A stretch of DNA of 64,000 bases from Alphaproteobacteria bacterium. GTDB lineage: Bacteria; Pseudomonadota; Alphaproteobacteria; CACIAM-22H2. Location: NCBI GenBank assembly GCA_016124335.1, contig WGNX01000012.1, positions 1 through 64,000 of the forward strand, written 5' to 3'. The number at the start of each line of letters is the position of its first letter. Within the stretch, counting starts at the first letter, position 1. Positions 26,093 through 34,014 of the stretch are shown here, in pieces. A model generated the notes under the pieces. That model was given only the letters and a program-made list of their open reading frames with translations. It was not told the origin of the DNA and searched no databases. A program made the translations under genes and the position numbers.

Positions 26093-27372
26093 ACAAAGGT
26101 TTCCATCGCCGCGCCGGCGCGCTTTGGTGCGACGGCGTGCCGCTCGCCCGCCTCGCGCGCGACCACGGCACACCCGCCTGGGTCTACAGCCAGTCGGTGC
26201 TCGAAACGCGCTGGAAGACGTTCGCGGCGGCGCTGGCCGACCTCGAGCCGACGATCTGCTACGCGCTCAAGGCCAATTCCAACCAGGCCGTCATCGCGAC
26301 CTTTGCGGCCCTTGGTGCCGGCGCCGACATCGTCTCGATCGGCGAATTCGCGCGCGCGCGCGCGGCCGGCGTTCCGGCGAAGAAGATCGTCTTCGCGGGC
26401 GTGGGCAAGACCGAGGCCGAAATGGCCGTGGCGCTGAAGGCCGGCATCCTTCAGTTCAACGTCGAATCCGAGCCCGAGCTTGCGGCATTGGCGCGCGTCG
26501 CGCGCACGCTTGGCAAGACCGCATCGGTGGCGCTGCGCGTCAACCCCGACGTCGACGCCAAGACGCACCGCAAGATCACGACGGGCAAGAGCGAGAACAA
26601 GTTCGGCATCGAGCTTGCGCACGCGCGCGCGATCGCGCTCGCCAACCGGCGCACGAAGGGCATCCGCATCGAGGCGCTGTCCACGCATATCGGCAGCCAG
26701 ATCACAGACGTGACGCCTTATCGCGCGGCCTTCCGGCGCGTGGCCGATCTCGCCAAGGACCTGCGCGCCGAAGGCGTGGGGCTGACGCGGCTGGATTTCG
26801 GCGGCGGGCTGGGTGTCGTCTACCGCGACGAAACGCCGCCCGATCTCGGGGCCTATGCCGCCGCCGTGCGCGCGGCGGTCAAGGGAACGGGCTTCGGCCT
26901 CGTGCTCGAGCCGGGGCGCTGGATGGTGGCCGATGCCGGCGTGCTGCTGGCGCGCGTCGTCTACGTGAAGCACGGCTCGGCCAAGCGCTTCGCCATCCTC
27001 GATGCGGCGATGAACGACCTGATCCGCCCCACGCTCTACGAGGCGTGGATGCCGGTCGAACCGGTCGCGAAGCCCCGCCCGGGAACCCGGAAGCCCTACG
27101 ACATCGTCGGGCCGGTGTGCGAATCGGGCGATTACATCGCCCTCGACCGGGAAATGCCGCCGCTGGCCGACGGCGATCTGGTCGCGATCCGGCAGGCCGG
27201 GGCCTACGGCGCCGTCATGTCGAGTTCCTATAATGCCCGGCCGTTGGCCCCCGAATTGCTGGTGAACGGGGGCAAGGTTGCCGTCGTGCGGGCGCGCCAG
27301 ACGGTCGAGGCATTGATTGCACTCGATCATCCGGCGCCCTGGCAGGGTCGAAAGGCCCCACGCGGCGCATAA
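26089..27372 (+). CDS. lysA: Diaminopimelate decarboxylase
   Basis: A 427-residue PLP enzyme producing lysine from meso-diaminopimelate. The Schiff-base lysine is K61 in YALKANSN. STHIGSQITD, LDFGGGLGV (phosphate loop), EPGRWMVADAG and GPVCESGDYIA (active-site Cys at the dimer interface) all match the family. It is the last gene of the argH-lptM-lysA operon and is followed by a strong hairpin. Confidence 0.95.
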   Translation: MNKGFHRRAGALWCDGVPLARLARDHGTPAWVYSQSVLETRWKTFAAALADLEPTICYALKANSNQAVIATFAALGAGADIVSIGEFARARAAGVPAKKIVFAGVGKTEAEMAVALKAGILQFNVESEPELAALARVARTLGKTASVALRVNPDVDAKTHRKITTGKSENKFGIELAHARAIALANRRTKGIRIEALSTHIGSQITDVTPYRAAFRRVADLAKDLRAEGVGLTRLDFGGGLGVVYRDETPPDLGAYAAAVRAAVKGTGFGLVLEPGRWMVADAGVLLARVVYVKHGSAKRFAILDAAMNDLIRPTLYEAWMPVEPVAKPRPGTRKPYDIVGPVCESGDYIALDREMPPLADGDLVAIRQAGAYGAVMSSSYNARPLAPELLVNGGKVAVVRARQTVEALIALDHPAPWQGRKAPRGA

Positions 27373-27381
27373 CTAGCTTCG

Positions 27382-27413
27382 CCAAGGCCGGCATGCGAGA
27401 ATACCGGCCTTGG
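27382..27413 (+). terminator. Perfect hairpin after lysA
   Basis: CCAAGGCCGG and CCGGCCTTGG form a perfect 10-bp stem around a 12-base loop, ten bases after the lysA stop. No T-run follows, so it is a likely terminator or mRNA-end-stabilising hairpin rather than a textbook intrinsic terminator. Confidence 0.5.
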
Positions 27414-27434
27414 TAGTCGCCCGCCGGGGTAAGG

Positions 27435-30032
27435 ATGACCGACGCGTCGCCTGAACGCCGAACGACCACGCCGCCCGAAGAGGGGCCGGCGGCTCCCGGA
27501 CTCATCCGAAGAATGTGGCTTGCCCGGCTTGCGATCGCGTGGGAACGCGCGTGGCCGGCACTGTGGCCGGCCCTGACGGTGGCGGGCGTTTTCTCGATCG
27601 TCGCCCTGCTCGACCTGCTGCCGCGCCTGCATGTGGTGCTGCATGCCGCCGCCCTTGCCCTGTTCGGGCTGGCGCTGCTGTTCGCGCTGTGGCGCGCACG
27701 CGCGGCCCTCGCCTTGCCCGCACGCGAAGCCGGCCGCCGCCGGCTTGAGGTCGCGAGCGGCTTCGCGCATCGCCCGCTGGCCGCCCTCGAAGACGATATC
27801 GCCGCCGGAAACGCCGATCCTGAATCGCGTGCGCTGTGGCGGGCCCACCGCCAGCGCATTTTCGCAAGGCTGGCTGCGGTACGTGTCGGCGCCCCGCGCC
27901 CGGGCATGCCCGCGCGCGACCCACGCGCGATGCGTCTGCTGCTGATCCTGGCGCTTGCCGTCGCCGTGGGTGCGGGCGGCGAACGGGCCGGCCATAATTT
28001 CGCGCGCGCGTTCACGCCGGGCGTCGACGATCTGGCCGCGTTGCCCGGCGCGCTCGACCTGTGGATCACGCCGCCGGCCTATACGGGGCTTGCACCCGTG
28101 CTGCCGCGCGCGGACATGCGCACGCTTTCCGTGCCCGTCGGCAGCCAGCTGATCGCGCAGGTGTCGGGCGGCGGTGCGATCCCGCGGCTCGCCATCGACG
28201 GCAAGCCCGTGCCCTTCGTGCCGGTCGAAGGCGCGACGATGCCGGCCCCCGCCAGCCAGCCGCAGGCCCGCGCGCAACGCCTGCAAAGCTGGCGCGTCGC
28301 GAGCGAACTTGCGGCCGGCAATCGGCTCACGGTCGAACAGGGCACACGCACGCTGGGGGCCTGGGACCTGACGCTGATCCCCGACCTGCCGCCGAAGGTG
28401 GATTTCGTGCTGCGCCCGCATGCCGGCCCGCGCGCGAGCCTGCGCCTTGAATATCGCGCGACCGACGATTACGGCGTCAACGGCGTGCAGATGGAAATCC
28501 GCCGCGACGCGCCGCCCGAAAAGCAGGGCGTGGGCGAGCCCATCGACCTCGCATTGCCGATGACCGGCGCGCGCGCGAAGGAAACCTCCGCCCCCGCCTA
28601 TTTCGACCTGACCGCCCATCCGTGGGCGGGCCTGCCGGTGAGCGTGACGCTGCGCGCGACCGACGTGGCCGGGCAGACCGGCGTTTCGGAAACGGTCAAG
28701 ATGGTGCTGCCCGAGCGCATCTTCGAAAATCCGGTCGCGCGCGCCATCGTCGAACAGCGCAAGCTCGTCATCGGCGAACCGTCGCTTCGGCCCGTCGTGG
28801 CGCGCGCACTTGCCGCCATCGCTTCCAACCCGTTCCAGTTCGGCGACGACCCGGTCGTGCTGCTGGCGCTGCGCGTGGGCGCGCTGCGCCTGATGAAGCC
28901 GGTCGACGATGCGGCGGCGGGCGAAATCCAGGCGCTGATGTGGGACACCGCGCTGCGCCTTGAAGACGGCCAGCTTTCCGCAGCCGAGCGCGAGTTGCGC
29001 GCGATCCAGCAGAAGCTGCAGGACGCGCTCGCCAACAACGCGCCGGACTCGGAAATCGAGAAGCTGATGGCCGAACTCCAGCAGGCCATCGACCGCTATC
29101 TCCAGTCGCTCGTCGAGCAGGCGCTGAAGAACCCCGACCGCAGCCAGCCGCAGATGGACCGCAACACCCAGCGCCTGTCGCGCCAGGACCTTCAGAAGCT
29201 GCTCGATCAGGCCCGCCAGCTCTCGCGCACGGGTGCGCGCGAAGCCGCGCGCGACCTGCTCTCGCGCCTGCAGGAAATGCTCGAGAACCTGCGCACGATG
29301 CAGGCCCAGCGCGACAACCAGCGCGGCCAGCCCGGCGACCAGGGCGCGCAGGAGATGATGAAGGGCCTGCAGGAACTGATGCAGCGCCAGCAGAGCCTGA
29401 TCGACCGCACCTTCCGCCGCTCGCAGCAGAACCGCCCGGGCCAGTTCCGCCCCGGCCAGCAGGGCCAGCGCCAGCAGGGGCAGCAGGGCCAGCAGGGACA
29501 GGGCCAGGAACCCGGCGAGGGCGAAGGCGAAGGCGACGATGCGGCCGAGCAGGAAGCGCTGCGCGGGATGCTGTCGGAGCTGATGAAGCAGCTTGGCGAG
29601 ATGATGGGCCAGGTGCCCGACGGGATGGGCCGCGCCGACCGCTCGATGGGCGATGCCGGCGACCAGCTGCGCCGCGGCGCCCCGGGCCGCGCACTGCGCC
29701 CGCAGATGGACGCGCTCGACCAGCTCAAGCAGGGCGCGCGCGATGCGATGCGCGAGATGATGCAGCGCTTCGGGCGCGCCGAGGGCGAAGGCGAAGGCGC
29801 GCCCGACGACGCGTTCGGCGACCAGCAGGCCGACCAGCGCGATCCGCTGGGCCGCAACACCGAGGGCAACGGCACCTCGATGTCGGAATCCTACCAGCGC
29901 ATCCCGGGCGTGGGCGAAGGCCAGGTCCAGCGCTCGCAGGAAATCCTCGACGAGCTGATCCGCCGGCTCGGCGAACGCACCCGCCCCGCGGCCGAACGCG
30001 ACTATCTGGAACGGCTGCTGAGAAGGTTTTGA
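27435..30032 (+). CDS. DUF4175/TIGR02302 family membrane protein; its 3' end is the island insertion site
   Basis: An 865-residue protein typical of alphaproteobacteria. Two or three membrane helices lie in the first 200 residues (about 45-95 and 170-190), then a beta-rich periplasmic region. The C-terminal 350 residues are helical and rich in Gln, Gly, Glu and Met, with low-complexity QQGQ repeats near residues 675-695. Function is unknown. The last codons are AGA AGG TTT TGA, AT-shifted compared with the CGG CGG TTC TGA of the duplicated copy at 33886-33897. Both encode R-R-F, so the island has supplied a recoded but equivalent C-terminus. Confidence 0.85.
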   Translation: MTDASPERRTTTPPEEGPAAPGLIRRMWLARLAIAWERAWPALWPALTVAGVFSIVALLDLLPRLHVVLHAAALALFGLALLFALWRARAALALPAREAGRRRLEVASGFAHRPLAALEDDIAAGNADPESRALWRAHRQRIFARLAAVRVGAPRPGMPARDPRAMRLLLILALAVAVGAGGERAGHNFARAFTPGVDDLAALPGALDLWITPPAYTGLAPVLPRADMRTLSVPVGSQLIAQVSGGGAIPRLAIDGKPVPFVPVEGATMPAPASQPQARAQRLQSWRVASELAAGNRLTVEQGTRTLGAWDLTLIPDLPPKVDFVLRPHAGPRASLRLEYRATDDYGVNGVQMEIRRDAPPEKQGVGEPIDLALPMTGARAKETSAPAYFDLTAHPWAGLPVSVTLRATDVAGQTGVSETVKMVLPERIFENPVARAIVEQRKLVIGEPSLRPVVARALAAIASNPFQFGDDPVVLLALRVGALRLMKPVDDAAAGEIQALMWDTALRLEDGQLSAAERELRAIQQKLQDALANNAPDSEIEKLMAELQQAIDRYLQSLVEQALKNPDRSQPQMDRNTQRLSRQDLQKLLDQARQLSRTGAREAARDLLSRLQEMLENLRTMQAQRDNQRGQPGDQGAQEMMKGLQELMQRQQSLIDRTFRRSQQNRPGQFRPGQQGQRQQGQQGQQGQGQEPGEGEGEGDDAAEQEALRGMLSELMKQLGEMMGQVPDGMGRADRSMGDAGDQLRRGAPGRALRPQMDALDQLKQGARDAMREMMQRFGRAEGEGEGAPDDAFGDQQADQRDPLGRNTEGNGTSMSESYQRIPGVGEGQVQRSQEILDELIRRLGERTRPAAERDYLERLLRRF
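29915..30020 (+). repeat. Left copy of the 106-bp direct repeat flanking the island
   Basis: These 106 bases, encoding the penultimate part of the DUF4175 C-terminus, recur base for base at 33780-33885. Identity ends abruptly at both sides: upstream the right copy is preceded by island sequence, and after CTGCTG the two copies differ at 4 of the next 12 bases. This is the left attachment site of the inserted segment. Confidence 0.9.
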
Positions 30033-30255
30033 CTACTGTTCATCCCCGGCCAGTCCACATAGTGCCAATACATCAGTCCATAAATGGGGATAATTTTCTT
30101 TATTTCAAATTCAATTTCCTTCCAACACTAACAATGTCTCAGATATCCAAATCTGGGGCCATATAGAGCCAGACTCTTAACTTAAAGGTTGAACAACTAG
30201 AAAACGTCTATATCGTACCATGTACGTTAGAATTGACCTTTTGAGAATTGCATTC

Positions 30256-31245
30256 ATGCATATTTCGGGCGCGACACTCGACGATATCCTGTTTCAAGTA
30301 CTCCGCAGGATTGAAAAAAAGGGGGCTTGGATTAGGCCGCGAAAAGGGCGGGCGAGAGAGTTGCTTGGGGTATCGCTCGCGTTGACCAACCCCCGTGCTC
30401 GATTCAGTCGAGCAGAGTCTCGGGCAATCATATTTAGCTGCCTTGGCGAATTCCTTTGGTATCTTGCTGGCTCGAACCAGTTAAAATTCATTCAATACTA
30501 TATTCGCCGATACCATGAATTTTCAGACGATGGAAAAACTCTATTTGGCGCATATGGACCGCGGCTTTTTTTGCCAAGACAAGACAATTCCGTTAGTCGC
30601 CTGATTGAAGACCTAAAGAAAAAGCCTGACACACGTCAAGCAATCCTCCAAATCCTACGGCCAGAGGATTTGTGTGCCGTAACAAAAGACCTACCATGTA
30701 CAACTACCGTCCAATTCTTTCTGCGGCGAGACCGGCTCCATGCAATTGTGAATATGCGATCAAACGATGCATTTATCGGTCTACCACACGATGTGTTTTC
30801 ATTTACGATGCTGCAAGAATTTGTTGCGTCGACAATTGGATGCGAACTCGGGACGTATAGACACTTTGTGGGCAGCCTTCATGTTTACGAAAAGGACATG
30901 CGTGCCGTTGAGCGATACCTAAGCGAAGGATTGCAAAGATCGACCCAGCCCATGCCGGCAATGCCCAAAGTTAGACCTCAAGCGAGTGCGAATTGGCTGT
31001 TGCGTGTCGAGCGAAGGATTCGATCTGGCAACTCTCGTTCAATTCCCGAAAATTCCATCGATGAATATTGGAACGATTTGGCGCGGCTGCTTCTAATAAA
31101 GGCCCACTATGATGCCAACGACCAGAAATCAATTTCCGCGCTTCAGAAGAAGATGCATTCCCACGCGTACAACGATTTTCTAAGAAATCGACGAATGAGA
31201 ATTGCGCGCGCTCAACAGCTATCGCTTTCAATCGACCGGACCTAA
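30256..31245 (+). CDS. Thymidylate-synthase-family pyrimidine (hydroxy)methylase, divergent
   Basis: A 329-residue ThyA-fold protein. The catalytic Cys is C148 in DLPCTTTVQFFLR; RSND at 168-171 binds phosphate and base; H209 and Y211 in GSLHVYEKD bind the sugar; EFLWYLAGSN matches the folate-side helix. The canonical G-L-P-F-N is here G-L-P-H-D (D179). An Asp at this position gives dCMP preference in T4 dCMP hydroxymethylase and in engineered ThyA. It may therefore make 5-methyl- or 5-hydroxymethyl-dCMP; dUMP is the alternative. The family-like start is the ATG at 30256, with an ATG at 30220 also possible. The partner gene follows after 18 bases. Confidence 0.85.
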   Translation: MHISGATLDDILFQVLRRIEKKGAWIRPRKGRARELLGVSLALTNPRARFSRAESRAIIFSCLGEFLWYLAGSNQLKFIQYYIRRYHEFSDDGKTLFGAYGPRLFLPRQDNSVSRLIEDLKKKPDTRQAILQILRPEDLCAVTKDLPCTTTVQFFLRRDRLHAIVNMRSNDAFIGLPHDVFSFTMLQEFVASTIGCELGTYRHFVGSLHVYEKDMRAVERYLSEGLQRSTQPMPAMPKVRPQASANWLLRVERRIRSGNSRSIPENSIDEYWNDLARLLLIKAHYDANDQKSISALQKKMHSHAYNDFLRNRRMRIARAQQLSLSIDRT

Positions 31246-31263
31246 TTTGGATTCAGATACGAC

Positions 31264-32211
31264 ATGAAACCTAGGCACAGAGCTGATTTTAATGCCATTT
31301 GCGACTTGCTCCGTTCCTTTTCCCGGGACATTCGGCAATTGCCCGGGATAGCTGAGGAGCGACGTCTGGGGTCGCTTGCCTGCCAAATTATCGACAGCCA
31401 AAGACGCATAAAATTCGTGCGGAATATTAGTGCCGCACGAAATCGAATCTCTCCTGACCGTGTCGACCCATCGTCGAGCCTGTTTGACCCGCTTAAGGGC
31501 GCTGCCTACGAAGCACGACTCGGAAACATTGATGAGGCTGTTTGGCTAGTTTTCTTGGCAACCCACTTCGGCAAGCACCCGATTGATGGCTGGCGCCTAT
31601 GTCGAGATATCTACGGGAAGCTTGGCCAAGGTGGAGGGTGGAATTGGCCCGTCGTCTCGCAGAACCCGAATGAGTTTAGAAATTGGCTTGCCGCAAACCA
31701 GGCAATATTGCGAGCTGGGGAAATTTCGAGGCGCTTTAGTAATCATCGGAAATATGAATCGTTAAGCGCTGAGAGCGAAAACGGAACCGCGGCTGTACTA
31801 GAGTCATTCATTCTTTGGGTAAATCCGCCAAGAACATTTGCTCAATTGATCAATCAGGCTCAAAGTCAGGTCGGACAGAACCCCGTTGAAGTCTTTCATT
31901 TTTTATATGACTCGATGAAAGTTGTCCGCAGGTTTGGCAGGCTCGCCAGATTTGATTTTCTAACGATGTTAGATAAATTGGATTTAGCGCCAATTTCCGC
32001 CGGCTCGGCATATTTAGATGGTGCAACTGGGCCGATTAGAGGTGCGAAGCTTATGTTTTTCGGTGATAGAAATGCAAAGTGTTCACCGCGGAAGTTGCAA
32101 AGTTTTCTCGACGAAATTGATTTGCATCTGAATATTGGGATGCAAGCATGGGAAGACTCGCTATGCAATTGGCAGAAATCCCCGGACAAATATAAGCTGT
32201 TCAGAGGTTAG
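31264..32211 (+). CDS. Alpha-glutamyl/putrescinyl-thymine pyrophosphorylase clade 3-like protein
   Basis: A 315-residue protein, largely helical. Recognisable blocks are AVWLVFLATHFGKHPIDGW (near residue 92), a G-Q-G-G-G-W-N-W turn, FILWVNPPRTFAQL, RRFGRLARFDFLTMLDKL and the C-terminal CNWQKSPDKYKLFRG. From memory these fit the aGPT-Pplase3 family, whose relatives are predicted HhH/glycosylase-fold enzymes that replace a pyrophosphate on 5-hydroxymethyl pyrimidines in DNA with an amine or amino acid. The adjacent TS homologue would supply such a base. The call rests on recalled family patterns. The stop overlaps the convergent HigA-ImmA gene by 11 bases. Confidence 0.65.
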   Translation: MKPRHRADFNAICDLLRSFSRDIRQLPGIAEERRLGSLACQIIDSQRRIKFVRNISAARNRISPDRVDPSSSLFDPLKGAAYEARLGNIDEAVWLVFLATHFGKHPIDGWRLCRDIYGKLGQGGGWNWPVVSQNPNEFRNWLAANQAILRAGEISRRFSNHRKYESLSAESENGTAAVLESFILWVNPPRTFAQLINQAQSQVGQNPVEVFHFLYDSMKVVRRFGRLARFDFLTMLDKLDLAPISAGSAYLDGATGPIRGAKLMFFGDRNAKCSPRKLQSFLDEIDLHLNIGMQAWEDSLCNWQKSPDKYKLFRG

Positions 32212-33313
32212 CTTTTTCGATTGTCGAGTATTCGGACCAGCGGAAGCGGCGCTTTAAATAATTCAAGTTGCGTCGATCGACGATCGCCCGGTGCTGCAAT
32301 TGCCCAACGACGATACCTGGAGCAATTCCGATTGATTTTGAAAAGTTGAGAATAGATTTTGGCGTAATGCGATTTGCGCTCAGCATTGAAAGTGCGCTTT
32401 GGGGCACAAGTTTCTCAGATGCAAATTCATTGGCTTCTGTCTCTTCTTCATCAGTTACGTCGCTCTGATCTTCCAAAAAAATCGCATCCATGTTGTGCAG
32501 TAATAGGTGGGCAGATTCGTGGTAAAACGTGAACCAAAAGTGATCGTCACTAAGATGACGAAAGCTCAATGCAATTAGCGCTTTTCTGGGTGAGATAAAG
32601 CGAGTCGCGCCGCTTACTTTGCAAGCGCTCGGCGCACGAGTAACGACAACAGCCACGCCGCATTTGGCGCAAGCATCAACGAGCCTTGGCAAAAAGATCT
32701 TTGGATCGGAAATCCAAGTTAATCGTCGTAGATCATTCAAAGTCTTTAAAAACTTTGCACGATTCCATTCACCACACTCAATTCGAGCACCCTGAATTTG
32801 ACTTTGTCTGAGCCACGCCAAGACGGATGTCAAGTTCGACTGGTAGGTGGACGATGTACGAAAGGCGGCGACACTAATCTCGGATCGATATTGCAATTCC
32901 CAATTTTTCGCAGTCTGGACACCAAAAAAATCAAGACACTGGGAATATGCTTCGGTCTCGGATGAAGTTGGCTCTATCCAGCCATACTTTTCCATTTCCC
33001 GAATCGGAAATTGACTCACCCAAGCGGACTCTTCTTTAGAAAGTCCACGCCGAGGCTCTTGGCGATCTACAGCCCGATAACGCCTCTCTCGTGCTAGCCA
33101 GAACTTGGCCGAAGGCCCGAGATAAAATTCAAGTAATAGCGCCAATTTATGATCGAGAGGCATGTGTCCCTCGATCAAATCTTCGACGTCTTTTGTCGAA
33201 CAACCAATCGCAGCACTAAGCCACTCTTTTGTCTTCGCACGACATTCCAATAAGTCTCGAATCGTAGCTCCGGGCGGAGAAGCCCAATTTGGATTGAACG
33301 CTCGGTTAGTCAT
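32201..33313 (-). CDS. HigA-like HTH and ImmA/IrrE-type metallopeptidase fusion (antitoxin)
   Basis: A 370-residue two-domain protein. Residues about 17-70 form a HigA-type helix-turn-helix (TKEWLSAAIGCSTKDVEDLI). The C-terminal half is an ImmA/IrrE zinc peptidase with HESAH at 265-269 and the downstream glutamate region ETEANEFASEKLVP near 291. Such fusions act as antitoxins or repressor-cleaving regulators. The ATG overlaps the toxin stop by four bases (ATGA), giving toxin-first order as in higBA. AT content matches the rest of the island. Confidence 0.8.
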   Translation of the reverse strand: MTNRAFNPNWASPPGATIRDLLECRAKTKEWLSAAIGCSTKDVEDLIEGHMPLDHKLALLLEFYLGPSAKFWLARERRYRAVDRQEPRRGLSKEESAWVSQFPIREMEKYGWIEPTSSETEAYSQCLDFFGVQTAKNWELQYRSEISVAAFRTSSTYQSNLTSVLAWLRQSQIQGARIECGEWNRAKFLKTLNDLRRLTWISDPKIFLPRLVDACAKCGVAVVVTRAPSACKVSGATRFISPRKALIALSFRHLSDDHFWFTFYHESAHLLLHNMDAIFLEDQSDVTDEEETEANEFASEKLVPQSALSMLSANRITPKSILNFSKSIGIAPGIVVGQLQHRAIVDRRNLNYLKRRFRWSEYSTIEKANL

Positions 33314-33639
33314 TTCAATTTCGATCCAATCTTGATGATCTTGACACTTGTGACGCGAGCAATGTCGCCTGCGCTGATTTTTCGATCGGAGAAATTCGGA
33401 TACATCGGGATCATTGAGATCTGCAAATCATCACAAAGATCGAGGATGACCGAATTGCCCGAGTCTGCCGGATCCACCCTTGGGGAACCTGCAATTACGT
33501 CAGCAAAACTGTCGGCGGCTTCGATGTCGGCTAGTCGATTTTGCAGTATTTGAGCGCCACGCTTCCCTATAGCCTTTTCCGCCGTCGCTTTTTTCTCGCA
33601 AATTTCTCTTAACTTCTTGCTGCCAAAGGAGAAGTTCAT
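33310..33639 (-). CDS. HigB-like (RelE-fold) toxin
   Basis: A 109-residue protein with the HigB/GraT pattern: FGSKKLREICEKKATAEK at the start, an RLADIEAADSFADVIA helix, and SDRKISAGDIARVTSVKIIKI at the end. HigB toxins cleave mRNA at the ribosome. The ATG at 33639 gives the family-like N-terminus; the frame stays open to an ATG at 33723, which would add 28 residues without family resemblance. It is the first gene of a two-gene operon with its antitoxin. The 140 bases upstream to the right repeat should hold the autoregulated promoter; I see no clear box. Confidence 0.65.
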   Translation of the reverse strand: MNFSFGSKKLREICEKKATAEKAIGKRGAQILQNRLADIEAADSFADVIAGSPRVDPADSGNSVILDLCDDLQISMIPMYPNFSDRKISAGDIARVTSVKIIKIGSKLK

Positions 33640-33779
33640 GTGAGGGGTCGCGCAAAAAGTCGCCAATTGCGGGAGCACATTCGATCGCCACGAGACGGGA
33701 AATACTTCGAGGTCGATTCGCATCAAATATCTTGTACTCTCATGACGAGAGGAATCAACTTCTAGTGTGGTCAAGTATT

Positions 33780-33885
33780 CGAAGGCCAGGTCCAGCGCTC
33801 GCAGGAAATCCTCGACGAGCTGATCCGCCGGCTCGGCGAACGCACCCGCCCCGCGGCCGAACGCGACTATCTGGAACGGCTGCTG
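33780..33885 (+). repeat. Right copy of the 106-bp direct repeat
   Basis: Identical over 106 bases to 29915-30020. It is followed by CGGCGGTTCTGA, the GC-rich ending expected of the host gene, so this copy is joined to the original chromosomal right flank. Confidence 0.9.
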
Positions 33886-33897
33886 CGGCGGTTCTGA
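33780..33897 (+). pseudogene. Displaced 3' end of the DUF4175 gene
   Basis: The last 38 or so codons plus stop of the DUF4175 gene, cut off from the body of the gene by the island. It has no start codon or ribosome binding site of its own. Its terminal codons CGG CGG TTC TGA show what the intact gene looked like before insertion. Confidence 0.85.
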
Positions 33898-33905
33898 CCC
33901 GGCCG

Positions 33906-33999
33906 GTCACCCCCGGGCTCGACCCGGGGGTCCACGGCTTTGCCGTCACGATCCGCCATTGAAGTCGTGGATGCCCGGGTCGGGCCCGGGCATGACGGA
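33906..33999. repeat. Palindromic intergenic repeat (REP-like), two hairpins
   Basis: Two perfect 9-bp stems: ACCCCCGGG/CCCGGGGGT at 33909-33931 and ATGCCCGGG/CCCGGGCAT at 33971-33993. The same sequence family recurs at 41.8, 45.35, 45.94 and 46.33 kb. It lies between the DUF4175 remnant and the end of fliG, and may also end transcription from both sides. Confidence 0.8.
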
Positions 34000-34014
34000 A
34001 TAGAGAGTGCGTCC

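Larger units (their letters stand above)
29915..33885. mobile_element. Low-GC genomic island in the 3' end of the DUF4175 gene
   Basis: The segment between the repeats (30021-33779, about 3.76 kb) is much richer in AT than the surrounding genome, with frequent TTT, AAA and ATT codons. It carries four genes: a thymidylate-synthase homologue and an aGPT-pyrophosphorylase-like gene on plus, and a HigA-ImmA fusion and HigB-like toxin on minus. The perfect 106-bp direct repeats and the restored host gene end are the marks of recombination into a conserved gene. No integrase, transposase or tRNA is present, so the mobilising machinery acts in trans or was lost. Bases 30033-30219 are AT-rich and gene-free, with a possible promoter (TTGAAC at 30189, TATCGT at 30211). 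Confidence 0.85.

Noticed and set aside
29460-29515. Minisatellite in the DUF4175 gene (CAGCAGGGC units)
   Set aside because: It is an in-frame Gln/Gly low-complexity stretch typical of this family, not an independent repeat element.
33640-33723. A longer HigB-like protein starting at 33723
   Set aside because: The added 28 residues do not resemble the family N-terminus; the ATG at 33639 gives the expected start. Kept only as an alternative.
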